From Rhodospirillales bacterium (GTDB taxonomy: Bacteria; Pseudomonadota; Alphaproteobacteria; Rhodospirillales; Shumkoniaceae): a stretch of 64,000 nucleotides of DNA. The translations under genes were made by a program, and so were the position numbers. How positions within the stretch are numbered: the first letter of the stretch is position 1; each line of letters begins with the position of its first letter. Location of the stretch: contig JACZKS010000010.1 in assembly GCA_014859895.1 (NCBI GenBank), positions 43,489-107,488 of the forward strand. The letters are read 5' to 3'. Below are positions 38,056 through 46,564 of the stretch, one piece after another. Below the pieces are notes generated by a model that did not search any database, was not told where the DNA came from, and saw only the letters and a list, made by a program, of their open reading frames with translations.

Positions 38056-38670
38056 ATGAACACCGTTCACGAAGGCTACATGCAGGATGCGAAGGGCCGC
38101 CTGGTCCCCGAGCACCTGGTCAAGGAAATCGACAAGCTTCAAGACCAGCTCGTCAAAAAGTGCCTGGGCTACGCCGACGAGTTGTCGGCACAGATTGCCC
38201 GCTTCAAGGGCCACACCTTCGACGACGTCGCCGCCTTCATGGACCTGCTCGGCGAGAAGTACGGCCAGAGCAAGGGCGGCCGGAAGGGCAACGTCACCTT
38301 CACCAGCTTCGACGGCTGCGCCAAGGTCCAGGTGGCGGTCCAGGATCACATCGACTTCGGCCCCGAGTTGCAGGTGGCGAAGGGGCGCATCGACGAGTGC
38401 ATCGAGGAGTGGGCGGCCGACAGCCGCGACGAGATCCGCGCCCTGGTCAACCACGCCTTCGAGGTTGACAAGCCCGGCCAAGTCAACCGCGAGGCGCTGT
38501 TCGCCCTGCGCAAGATCGACATTGACGACGAGCGCTGGCGCAGTGCGATGGCCGCCATCACCGATTCCATCCGCGTGACAGGCTCCAAGACCTATGTCCG
38601 CTTTTACCGCCGCGCGACCCCCGAGGACCGCTGGCAGGCGGTCACCATCGACCTGGCGGCCGTGTCATGA
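38056..38670 (+). CDS. DUF3164 family phage protein
   Basis: GYMQDAKGRLVPEHLVKEIDKLQDQLVKKC ... LGEKYGQSKGGRKGNVTFTSFDGCAKVQVAVQDHIDFGPELQ. Confidence 0.88.
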   Translation: MNTVHEGYMQDAKGRLVPEHLVKEIDKLQDQLVKKCLGYADELSAQIARFKGHTFDDVAAFMDLLGEKYGQSKGGRKGNVTFTSFDGCAKVQVAVQDHIDFGPELQVAKGRIDECIEEWAADSRDEIRALVNHAFEVDKPGQVNREALFALRKIDIDDERWRSAMAAITDSIRVTGSKTYVRFYRRATPEDRWQAVTIDLAAVS

Positions 38671-39092
38671 GCGCGCCCACTCTCATCCGCGAATGCCGGA
38701 TCTGCGGCTGCACCGATGATCACGCCTGCGTCGGCGCCGACGGCAACCCCTGCCACTGGGTCGACGACGACCTGTGCAGCGCCTGCGACCAACTGCTGGC
38801 CGACCCCGTGATCCGGGCTCTGGCCGAGGCCCTGGTCACCCAAAAAATCGAGGCGACGGTTGCCGAGCGCGTCCGCCAGGACGGGCGGCACGGCGGACCG
38901 GATCACGACGACACGCATTCCCAGCAGGACTGGCACGACATCCTTTATCGGCTTCTCGACGAGGCGGAGACGGCCGGCCGGGCCGGCGACGATCCCGAGT
39001 ACGGCCGCGTCATGATCCAGGTGGCGGCCTCGGCCGTCGCCGCCGTCCAGTCCCACGACCGCAAGCTGGTGAAGGCCGAGGGAGGCGTGTGA
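38667..39092 (+). CDS. Hypothetical protein with N-terminal Cys-rich (zinc-binding-like) motif
   Basis: CRICGCTDDHACVGADGNPCHWVDDDLCSAC. Confidence 0.72.
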   Translation: MSAPTLIRECRICGCTDDHACVGADGNPCHWVDDDLCSACDQLLADPVIRALAEALVTQKIEATVAERVRQDGRHGGPDHDDTHSQQDWHDILYRLLDEAETAGRAGDDPEYGRVMIQVAASAVAAVQSHDRKLVKAEGGV

Positions 39093-39487
39093 TGCCCCGC
39101 GAGCGCCTCCCGGACCGCCGCGAGTCCGTGAACGTCGACTTCACCGTCGGCGACCAGGTTTACACGGCGACCGTCGGGCGCGACCCCGAGGGCGCCATCC
39201 GCGAGGTGTTCCTGGGCGGCGCCAAGGAAGGATCGCACATGGCGATGGTGCTCGACGACGCGGCCGTCGTCATCTCCGTCGCCCTGCAGTACGGCGTGCC
39301 GGTGTCCGAGATGGCCAAGAGCGTGGCGCACGTGCGGCTGCGGCCGCCGACGCCCGAGGAACTGGACGCCGGTGCGCCGGTCCCTTCGGTGCCGGCCACC
39401 GTGATCGGCGCGGCGCTTGAACTCATCGAACGGCTCCAGGCCGACGTCGACCACGACCACGAGACGATGGAGGCCGTCGATGCCTGA
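39092..39487 (+). CDS. Stand-alone TSCPD-like domain protein (resembles C-terminus of B12-dependent ribonucleotide reductase)
   Basis: RERLPDRRESVNVDFTVGDQVYTATVGRDPEGAIREVFLGGAKEGSHMAMVLDDAAVVISVALQYGVPVSEM. Confidence 0.72.
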   Translation: MPRERLPDRRESVNVDFTVGDQVYTATVGRDPEGAIREVFLGGAKEGSHMAMVLDDAAVVISVALQYGVPVSEMAKSVAHVRLRPPTPEELDAGAPVPSVPATVIGAALELIERLQADVDHDHETMEAVDA

Positions 39488-39869
39488 TCCCAAGCGGCTA
39501 ACCGATCCGAAGGCGCGGGAGACCGCCCGCCGCATCCGCGACAGCCATTGGGCGCTCATGGAACGCATGCGGGATCGGACGATCTGGGTGTGCCCGTGGA
39601 ACAAGTACCGGATGGAGGAAGGCCCGGACGAGGTCCGGTTCGACTTGATATCGGGCTGTGAATGGTTCGACTGGGTCGGCCGCCACCAGGACTGGTTCCA
39701 TGTTGGGGAATGGTCGGAAGGGCGCCGTGCCCTCCCGATGACGCTCACCGATTCCGGACGGGAAGCCGTCAACAATCGCTCTGCCTACGACATGGAGGAT
39801 GTCCACGGGGGCCTGGTCGAGCCTGGCTACGTAGTGACGCCGTCGCCCCCGGCCGCACCTGGAGAATAG
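39480..39869 (+). CDS. Hypothetical phage protein
   Basis: Overlapping start in operon; 129 aa. Confidence 0.6.
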   Translation: MPDPKRLTDPKARETARRIRDSHWALMERMRDRTIWVCPWNKYRMEEGPDEVRFDLISGCEWFDWVGRHQDWFHVGEWSEGRRALPMTLTDSGREAVNNRSAYDMEDVHGGLVEPGYVVTPSPPAAPGE

Positions 39870-39871
39870 CC

Positions 39872-40147
39872 ATGACCAACGAGCTGCTCTCGTCACTGCT
39901 GATCGTCGATTGCGAAGTGCGCCGCCGGACCCACCGCGCCCGGCCCGACGACGCCAAGGCGCGCCAACTGAAAGACGCCATGCGGACGGTCTCGCGGGCC
40001 GCCCTGGCCAGCGCGACAGCGAACGGGGCGCCGCTCGACCCCGACCTCATCATCCAGGGCTACATCGCCGCCGAGGGCAACTGGCAGGCCCTGGTGGCGG
40101 CGGTCAGCCGCCATGGCCTCGACGCCCAGGCCCGGAGGATTTCGTGA
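39872..40147 (+). CDS. Hypothetical phage protein
   Basis: 91 aa in operon context. Confidence 0.6.
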   Translation: MTNELLSSLLIVDCEVRRRTHRARPDDAKARQLKDAMRTVSRAALASATANGAPLDPDLIIQGYIAAEGNWQALVAAVSRHGLDAQARRIS

Positions 40148-40536
40148 GCGCGCCAAAACTGACATCCGAGACGAAGGAGCGAGCCTTCGCTCTGCGCGAA
40201 AAGGGGTGGTCCTACAAACGCATCGGCGACGCGTTGGGAGTCTCCCAGGGGTGCATCTCGTGGCATTGCCTGGCCAACGGAATCGAGCCCGCCAACAAGA
40301 CCCTGAAATCCCACGACTTCATCGTCGGCCCGGCCGTTATGGCACGGGGCAATCACTTGGTGCGGCGGTTTTCCAAGGAGGAAGACGCCACCATCGTCGC
40401 CATGGACATGCAAGGCGCGAGCATCTCCTTGATCGCCCGCCGCGTCGGCCGGAGATGGAACTCGGTCCGCGGGCGGTTGATGACCCTCGCACGTCGCGAC
40501 GAGCGGCGCGAATTTGGCAAGCGGGGGGAGCTATGA
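40144..40536 (+). CDS. HTH DNA-binding phage protein (GTG start)
   Basis: KERAFALREKGWSYKRIGDALGVSQGCISWHCLANG and a second Myb/SANT-like helix set. Confidence 0.7.
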   Translation: MSAPKLTSETKERAFALREKGWSYKRIGDALGVSQGCISWHCLANGIEPANKTLKSHDFIVGPAVMARGNHLVRRFSKEEDATIVAMDMQGASISLIARRVGRRWNSVRGRLMTLARRDERREFGKRGEL

Positions 40537-41153
40537 CCCAGGCCAGCCTCTTCCCCCAGTTCGAGGGCATTTCGCCGGCGTCGTCCTTCAAGTCGCTCGA
40601 AGAACAGGCCGAGGCGGCGGAGTGCTGGGAAACCGATCCGTGGGCGGCCCGCGCCATCCTGGAAGTCGAGATCCTGACGCGCGACGTGCTCGACCCCTGC
40701 TGCGGCACGGGCATCTTGAGCGAGGCGGCCCGGGCGGCCGGATACGACGTACTGGCGTGCGATCTCTACGACTGGGGTTATGCCGGCGCGGATAACGTCG
40801 GTGTCGATTTCCTGCAATGGAAGACGAGGTTGGAGGGCGGCACCGTCCTCATGAACCCGCCGTTCTCGCTCGCCTGCCAGTTCGTCGACCATGCCCGCGA
40901 ACTGGGCGCCCGCAAGATCGTCTGCTTCCAGCGCCAGCCGTGGCGAGAGTCGGACACCCGGCGCGCCTGGTGGGAGGCCAACCCGCCGGCCCGGGTCTGG
41001 GTTTGCGGCAACCGCGCGACCTGCTGGCTGTTCACGGTGCCGCCCGAAGAGCGCGGCAGCGGCACGCCCAAGGCCCACGCCTGGTACGTCTGGGAACGCG
41101 GCCACCGCGGCGCCGAGCTGATGGGAGCGATCTGGAAGGACGGGAACGCATGA
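40533..41153 (+). CDS. Phage SAM-dependent (N6-adenine type) methyltransferase-like protein
   Basis: VLDPCCGTGILSEAARAAGYDVLACDLYDWG ... VLMNPPFSLACQFVDHA. Confidence 0.78.
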   Translation: MTQASLFPQFEGISPASSFKSLEEQAEAAECWETDPWAARAILEVEILTRDVLDPCCGTGILSEAARAAGYDVLACDLYDWGYAGADNVGVDFLQWKTRLEGGTVLMNPPFSLACQFVDHARELGARKIVCFQRQPWRESDTRRAWWEANPPARVWVCGNRATCWLFTVPPEERGSGTPKAHAWYVWERGHRGAELMGAIWKDGNA

Positions 41154-41560
41154 GTGACGTCCTGGACACGCTCGACCGCGACGAGCTGCTGCAGCTCGTG
41201 CGCGATCTTGTGGTCGGCTGGCGGCTACCCCCCAGCGAGCGCGACGTGGTGCTTGCGCGGTGGCAGGTCGCGTCCCGGCGCGCCGTCGCAGCGCAGAAAA
41301 GGGTCGCCGCGACATGGGAGGTGGTCCGGCCGCTGGCCGAGGCATTCGACGTCGGGTGGCGCGCCTGGCAGGGGGCGGTCGCGGCCGGAAACCTGCCCGC
41401 CGCGGACAGGGCCATGAGGCGGTTCTCGCGGGCGTCCGACGCCTACCGAGCGGCCGATGCGAATCGAAAGAAGCTGGACGCCAGAGCTGAGCGCTTCCGC
41501 CGCCGCGCCGATCGACTGTGGGAGACCTTGAACGCGATGCCACGAGGAGAACCATCATGA
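41150..41560 (+). CDS. Hypothetical phage protein
   Basis: 136 aa helical, overlapping neighbours. Confidence 0.6.
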   Translation: MSDVLDTLDRDELLQLVRDLVVGWRLPPSERDVVLARWQVASRRAVAAQKRVAATWEVVRPLAEAFDVGWRAWQGAVAAGNLPAADRAMRRFSRASDAYRAADANRKKLDARAERFRRRADRLWETLNAMPRGEPS

Positions 41561-42198
41561 CCGCCCTCCGCAAGACCGTCCCTTCCGAGGCCGCCCGCAA
41601 GCGCCTGATCGGCGCCGTCCACTTCGCCGCCAAAAAGCGCGGCATTGATGGGGATGATTACCGCGACATGCTGAAGGCGGTGACCGGCAAGGAGAGCTGC
41701 TCCGCCCTCACGCTGCCCGAGATGGGCAAAGTGTTGGATCATCTGAACGGCGCCGCCCGCTCCCGGTCGGCGTCCGAGGTTCCGCAGGCCGGCAAGATCC
41801 GCGCCCTGTGGATCTCGGGCTATTGGCTGGGCGTGGTGAACGATCGCTCTGACGCCTCGCTGCGCGCCTTCGTCAAGCGTCAGACCGGGATCGAGTCCGA
41901 ACGCTGGCTGCGCGACCCTGCCGAGGCCCGCAAGGTGATCGAGGCGCTCAAGTCCTGGCTCACGCGGGTGGCCGGAGTCGACTGGGGCCGCCCGTCCGAC
42001 AACCCCCGGACCCGGGTCATCGCCGCCCAGGCGCGTCGCCTCGCCGATCACGGCGTGCGCGTCAACCTGGAGATGCGCGGCTTCGCCGTCACCGGCGCCG
42101 CCGGCCTGGTCTGGTACGAGGACAGGCAGCTCGACGCCCTCATCGTCGACCTGGGCCGTGAGCTGCGCGGGCATTTGGGAATGGAGGTCGGGGCATGA
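41557..42198 (+). CDS. Mu gp16/GemA-like regulatory protein
   Basis: RKRLIGAVHFAAKKRGIDGDDYRDMLKAVTGKESCSALTLPEMGKVLDHL. Confidence 0.9.
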   Translation: MTALRKTVPSEAARKRLIGAVHFAAKKRGIDGDDYRDMLKAVTGKESCSALTLPEMGKVLDHLNGAARSRSASEVPQAGKIRALWISGYWLGVVNDRSDASLRAFVKRQTGIESERWLRDPAEARKVIEALKSWLTRVAGVDWGRPSDNPRTRVIAAQARRLADHGVRVNLEMRGFAVTGAAGLVWYEDRQLDALIVDLGRELRGHLGMEVGA

Positions 42199-42473
42199 AA
42201 ACCGTGTTGTTCATTGCGATGATGGGGTGGGGGCCGAACTATCCGGACGTGCCGGCTACCGCCTATGTCCTCACCTACGACATGAAAACCGAGACGGCGT
42301 GCGCGCAAGCCCTGGAGGATGAGAAGCGGTTTATCGTTGATGTCCCGGACGGCACGGACGTTCACGGCAAGATTGGCAACCTGCCCGGTTACTGGCATGT
42401 CCAGCGCGCGTGGTGCGACGACCCCAACTCGCCGTGGCCGATGTTTGACCAACGCGGCCGGCGCATTCAGTGA
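42195..42473 (+). CDS. Hypothetical phage protein
   Basis: 92 aa, translationally overlapped. Confidence 0.6.
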   Translation: MKTVLFIAMMGWGPNYPDVPATAYVLTYDMKTETACAQALEDEKRFIVDVPDGTDVHGKIGNLPGYWHVQRAWCDDPNSPWPMFDQRGRRIQ

Positions 42474-42757
42474 CCGGGATCGAGCGAGTCATGAAGCGCC
42501 GCACCCCCAAGCGCCACGGCCACGTCGGTTCATGGCCGACCACCGAGATTATGGCCGCCGATCACGAGCTGGCGCAGTTCGACCAGGTGCTGACGACGGC
42601 CGGCTATATCCGCGCCGACCGCACGCCGGTCTACCGCTCCAAGGATGGGCGTTACACGTTGCGCATCGTCTGGCGGCGGAGGATCGACGGCTGCTCCGAG
42701 GTGTGGACCAAGACGCTCCGCGTCCAGTTCGTCGAGATCCGCGAGGAGGCGGCGTGA
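42470..42757 (+). CDS. Hypothetical phage protein
   Basis: 95 aa ORF overlapping neighbours. Confidence 0.55.
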   Translation: MTGIERVMKRRTPKRHGHVGSWPTTEIMAADHELAQFDQVLTTAGYIRADRTPVYRSKDGRYTLRIVWRRRIDGCSEVWTKTLRVQFVEIREEAA

Positions 42758-43080
42758 GCATCCTCGACCACATCCCGCCGCTGCCGACCGTGATCCTCGC
42801 CAGCGCGGAAGAGATCGTCTGCCCGTGGTGCCGTCGCGCGGGCGAGCACAGGCATCCCGTCGACGAGTCGGGCTGCGAGCTGGTCGACCTGTTCGAGTGC
42901 GCGTGCGGCCGGCTCTTCCAGGTCGACGCCGACGGCGACGACCTATTGGCGTGGGGGGTGCGCTCCGGCACCGACCACCGCTTCATGGAGGCCATGGGCA
43001 TCGACGAGGCCGCGGTTCACCATCACCACTACCCGACGGTCGAGTCCAAGCTGGAATCCGCCAATGCCGATCCGCTCTGA
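42754..43080 (+). CDS. Hypothetical zinc-ribbon-like phage protein (GTG start)
   Basis: VCPWCRRAGEHRH ... FECACGRLFQV. Confidence 0.6.
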   Translation: MSILDHIPPLPTVILASAEEIVCPWCRRAGEHRHPVDESGCELVDLFECACGRLFQVDADGDDLLAWGVRSGTDHRFMEAMGIDEAAVHHHHYPTVESKLESANADPL

Positions 43081-43507
43081 GAACAGGGACCGCTACCCAC
43101 CGGACTGGCCGGAAGTTTCCGCCGCCATCCGCAAGCGCGCTGGCAACGTCTGCGAGGGCTGCGGGGTGGCCAACGGGGCGCTGGGCGGTCGCGACGGAAG
43201 TGGCCGGTGGTGGAAGGCCAGGCCCAAGGGCGAGTCCATGGCACGGCTGGATTGGCCGGAGCCGGGCGAGCACTGGTGGTGCGATCTCGACGGCCGCGAG
43301 CCGCTCCTGTTGCGCATCGTGCGCATCGTTCTGACCGTCGCCCATCTCGACCACACGCCGGAGAATTGCGACCCCGCCAACCTGCGCTGCTGGTGCCAGC
43401 GCTGCCACAACCTCTACGACGCCGCCACGCGCCGGGCCGGCATCCAGGACCGCGAACGAAAACGCGCGGCGCTCGGAGACCTGTTTGCGGGGGGCGCCGG
43501 TGGCTGA
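43064..43507 (+). CDS. HNH endonuclease-like protein
   Basis: CEGCGVANG ... VAHLDHTPENCDPANLRCWCQRCHNLYD. Confidence 0.8.
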   Translation: MPIRSENRDRYPPDWPEVSAAIRKRAGNVCEGCGVANGALGGRDGSGRWWKARPKGESMARLDWPEPGEHWWCDLDGREPLLLRIVRIVLTVAHLDHTPENCDPANLRCWCQRCHNLYDAATRRAGIQDRERKRAALGDLFAGGAGG

Positions 43508-43883
43508 CCGCCCCTACCTTCCCGGCATTCTGGCCCAGGTCGCCGACGAGATCGGCGAGGCCAAGGCTCTGGAGTTCGCCCACAAGCTGGGCGGCACGGA
43601 AATTCACCTCAAGGCCACTTTCACCGAGGACGACAAGCTGGTCCGCGCCATGGGCATGGAGACGGCTAGGCGAATCGTCAACGCCCTCGGCCCTGGTCCC
43701 CTACTGGTGCCGATGGCGGCCGGCATGCGCCGGGCCAGGCGCAACGCCCGCATCGCCGAACTGCGCGCCCGGGGCGAGACGATCGCCACGCTGGCACTCG
43801 GCGCCGGCGTCCACGAACGGACCGTCTATCGTGTCCAGCGCCGCGCCCGCCGGCGGCTCCCTCTTCTTGATCGGGACGATTGA
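43500..43883 (+). CDS. Mor transcription activator family protein
   Basis: YLPGILAQVADEIGEAKALEFAHKLGGTEIHL ... RNARIAELRARGETIATLALGAGVHERTVYRVQRR. Confidence 0.9.
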   Translation: MADRPYLPGILAQVADEIGEAKALEFAHKLGGTEIHLKATFTEDDKLVRAMGMETARRIVNALGPGPLLVPMAAGMRRARRNARIAELRARGETIATLALGAGVHERTVYRVQRRARRRLPLLDRDD

Positions 43884-43932
43884 CACGCGCCCCCGCTAGC
43901 GGTTTTCTATAGGCCCCGTCCCGCCCGGCATG

Positions 43933-43957
43933 ACCTGACAGATGTCAGGTTTTTTTG
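43933..43957 (+). terminator. Rho-independent terminator-like hairpin after mor
   Basis: ACCTGACAGATGTCAGGT followed directly by a T-run. Confidence 0.65.
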
Positions 43958-43985
43958 TGCCCGGCGCCGATTGAATATCGGCGCC

Positions 43986-44438
43986 ATGTACAAGCTTCTC
44001 GCCCACCTCCCGAAGAACCGCTGGCAGCCCGGCGTCGCCCGGCTGTTTGCCCCGGATGGCAAACCGCTCCTTGAAATGCCCTGCTACGGCAAGGCCGACA
44101 ACGCCAGGGCCATGGAGGCGCATAACCCCGACCGCAATCCGACCCGGCCGTGGGGCGACACGCCGGCCGGCGTCTACGCGCCCGCCCGTGTCACCCGGTT
44201 CGATCCGCCGCACAGTACGCTCGGCCGCTACGCCATCCTCCTCGAAGGGGTTTCCGGCCAGGCGCTGGAGGCCAAGGCCAACGGCCGCACCGACCTGGCG
44301 GTCCACGCCAATCGCGGCGACGCCAAGTTGATGGCCACCTACGGCTGCCTGCGCCTCTACGACCGCGACATGGAGGCGGTCGCCATGGCGGTGGGCAATG
44401 ACCTGGTCACCGTCAAGATCCATGAGCAGGAGAGCTGA
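43986..44438 (+). CDS. L,D-transpeptidase (YkuD)-like phage protein, probable lysis/endolysin function
   Basis: LAVHANRGDAKLMATYGCLRLYDRDMEAV resembles the YkuD His...Cys catalytic region; sits at start of lysis cassette. Confidence 0.65.
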   Translation: MYKLLAHLPKNRWQPGVARLFAPDGKPLLEMPCYGKADNARAMEAHNPDRNPTRPWGDTPAGVYAPARVTRFDPPHSTLGRYAILLEGVSGQALEAKANGRTDLAVHANRGDAKLMATYGCLRLYDRDMEAVAMAVGNDLVTVKIHEQES

Positions 44439-44439
44439 C

Positions 44440-44724
44440 ATGCAAGCACTGACCGTCGTCGCCGAGTGGCTGCGCGGGCATTGGGCGGCCCTGGCCGCCA
44501 TCGTCTTCGCCCTCGCCGTCATCACCACCATCGCCTTCCTGCCCGCCGACATCCGCAAGGGCGCTCTGGTCACCCTCGCCATGATCCTCGTCGGCCTCGC
44601 CGCCCTCCTGGTCTGGCTGGCCGAGCCATGGGCGGTCCCCATGGATGCCACCGCCATGAGGGCGGCCGGCGTGTCCGGCTCGGCGGGTCTCCTGTTCCTC
44701 GCCTGGGCCTGGATGATCTGGTAG
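44440..44724 (+). CDS. Small membrane protein in lysis module
   Basis: Three hydrophobic segments, adjacent to holin. Confidence 0.7.
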   Translation: MQALTVVAEWLRGHWAALAAIVFALAVITTIAFLPADIRKGALVTLAMILVGLAALLVWLAEPWAVPMDATAMRAAGVSGSAGLLFLAWAWMIW

Positions 44725-44733
44725 GAGGCGGCC

Positions 44734-45159
44734 GTGGCATTCGGAATCGACGACGCCGTAACGGCGGTTTCCACCACCGTCGGCAAGATCATCGACAAGA
44801 TCTTCCCCGACCCCGAAGCGGCGGCCAAGGCCAAGGCCCTTCTGATGTCGAGCGAGGCGCAGGCCGAAATCGCCAAGACGCAGACGGACCTGTCGGCCAT
44901 CATGGCCGAGGCGCAAAGCGCCGATCCGTGGACCAGCCGGGCGCGGCCGTCCTTCCTCTACATCGTCTACACCTTCATCCTGGCCGCGATCCCGATGGGC
45001 GTGCTCTATGCCTTCCGGCCGGAGATCGCATCGGATGTCGCCGATGGCGTGAAGTCGTGGCTCAACGCCTTCCCCGACCAGCTCTACTGGCTCTTCGGGG
45101 CCGGCTACCTCGGCTACACCGGCGCGCGATCCTTCGACAAATGGCGGGGGACCAAATAG
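44734..45159 (+). CDS. Holin-like protein (3TMs family)
   Basis: DPWTSRARPSFLYIVYTFILAAIPMGVLYAF ... LYWLFGAGYLGYTGARSFDKWRG. Confidence 0.83.
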   Translation: MAFGIDDAVTAVSTTVGKIIDKIFPDPEAAAKAKALLMSSEAQAEIAKTQTDLSAIMAEAQSADPWTSRARPSFLYIVYTFILAAIPMGVLYAFRPEIASDVADGVKSWLNAFPDQLYWLFGAGYLGYTGARSFDKWRGTK

Positions 45160-45161
45160 CG

Positions 45162-45308
45162 ATGGTTGACCAGGTCGACCGCGCCCAGGAGCTGGAGCAG
45201 ATCCAGCGCGACGAGGTCCCTCACCGCGTTCTCGACCGGCCGCGGCCCGCCCCGGCCGCAACCCAACCCAGCCAATCCCCCGACCAAACGGAGAGAGCCG
45301 ACTCATGA
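45162..45308 (+). CDS. Small protein resembling a TraR/DksA N-terminus without zinc finger
   Basis: MVDQVDRAQELEQIQRDEVPHRVLDRPRP... Confidence 0.45.
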   Translation: MVDQVDRAQELEQIQRDEVPHRVLDRPRPAPAATQPSQSPDQTERADS

Positions 45309-45667
45309 ACTGGGAAGCCGCCAAATTCCTGCTTGAACTGGTCGCGCTCGCGGGCGCGTTCCTGGCCTGGTTCTACGCCTGGCAGGCTCAGCGCGCGAAG
45401 GCCAGCCGCGAGGACGTCGACAAGCTGCGCGACGATCACGGTACCCGGCTGACCGCGCACGGCGAGCGCATCACGAAGCTGGAGGGCCGCGTCGACGCGC
45501 TGCCCGACGACAGCGACATCGAACGGCTCCATGCGCGCGTGTCGAACGTGAAGGACGCCGTCGGCGAGGTCGGAAAGACGGTCTCCGCCCTCGCCGAATC
45601 CGTGTCCGGACTGAAGCGATCCGTGGATCGGCTGAACGACTTCCACATGAAGGGACGCACGGAATGA
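45305..45667 (+). CDS. DUF2730-like phage protein
   Basis: N-terminal TM then coiled-coil; ATGA overlaps in lysis/packaging boundary. Confidence 0.75.
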   Translation: MNWEAAKFLLELVALAGAFLAWFYAWQAQRAKASREDVDKLRDDHGTRLTAHGERITKLEGRVDALPDDSDIERLHARVSNVKDAVGEVGKTVSALAESVSGLKRSVDRLNDFHMKGRTE

Positions 45668-45984
45668 CCAAGAGCTTCGCTGCTTCGGTCCGCGAGGACG
45701 TCCGCCTCGCCATCCTCCAGATCCTCGCCCGCGACCTCGGCCAGTCGTGCAATCACGTGATCATGCGCGACGCCATCGAGGCGGCGATGGCCCACAGCCT
45801 GACCGAAGACGAGATCCGGGAGCATTTCGCCTGGCTCGAAAACCAGGGCCTGATCAGGACCGAGGCGATCGGCCGCTATGTCGTCGCCACGCTGCACCGC
45901 AAGGGGCGGCTGGTCGTTCAGGGCCGGGAGCGGGTCGAGGGCGTCCGCCTGCCCGACGTCGACGAACGCGCCGACTACCTTTGA
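45664..45984 (+). CDS. VpaChn25_0724-like phage protein (winged-helix)
   Basis: VREDVRLAILQILARDLGQSCNHVIMRDAIEAAMAHSLTEDEIREHFAWLENQGLI. Confidence 0.8.
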   Translation: MTKSFAASVREDVRLAILQILARDLGQSCNHVIMRDAIEAAMAHSLTEDEIREHFAWLENQGLIRTEAIGRYVVATLHRKGRLVVQGRERVEGVRLPDVDERADYL

Positions 45985-45997
45985 AGAGGGTATTTAA

Positions 45998-46564
45998 ATG
46001 CCCCGTAAATCCACAGTGACCGCCCTCCTGCCGCCGGCCGACCTGCGCGACCTCAACGAGATGATCGGCTCCGGCCGCTATACGCTGGACGGCCTGGTCG
46101 AATGGCTGGCCGAGCGCGGCTTCACCCTCTCGCGCTCCGCCCTGCACCGCCACGGCATCGACGTGCGCAAGGTGGCCGAGAAGCTCCAGCAGTCCCGCGA
46201 GGTGACCCAGGCCCTGGTCGCCGAGCTGGGCGACGCCGCCGCCCAGGGCAAACAGGGCCGCCTGCTGGTCGAGATGGCGCGCTCGATCGTCTTCGACCTG
46301 CTGATGAAACTTCAGACGGCCGAAGGCGACGCGCCGGCGCTGACGCCGATGGATGTCGCCATGCTCGGCAAGGGCTTGGCCGAGCTGGGCCGGGCGCTAC
46401 GGTATGACCAGGATTTCGAAACCAAGATCCGCGAGCAGGTCGAGAAGGAAACCAAGAAGGCCGTCGCCGCCGAGGTCGAGACCGTGGCCAAGGAGAAGGG
46501 CCTGTCGGCCGACACCGTGAAGGCCATCAAATCCAGAATCCTCGGCGTCAAGGTTCCGTCATGA
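45998..46564 (+). CDS. DUF3486 family protein (Mu gp27-like, small terminase)
   Basis: PRKSTVTALLPPADLRDLNEMIGSGRYTLDGLVEWLAERGFTLSRSALHRHG. Confidence 0.88.
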   Translation: MPRKSTVTALLPPADLRDLNEMIGSGRYTLDGLVEWLAERGFTLSRSALHRHGIDVRKVAEKLQQSREVTQALVAELGDAAAQGKQGRLLVEMARSIVFDLLMKLQTAEGDAPALTPMDVAMLGKGLAELGRALRYDQDFETKIREQVEKETKKAVAAEVETVAKEKGLSADTVKAIKSRILGVKVPS

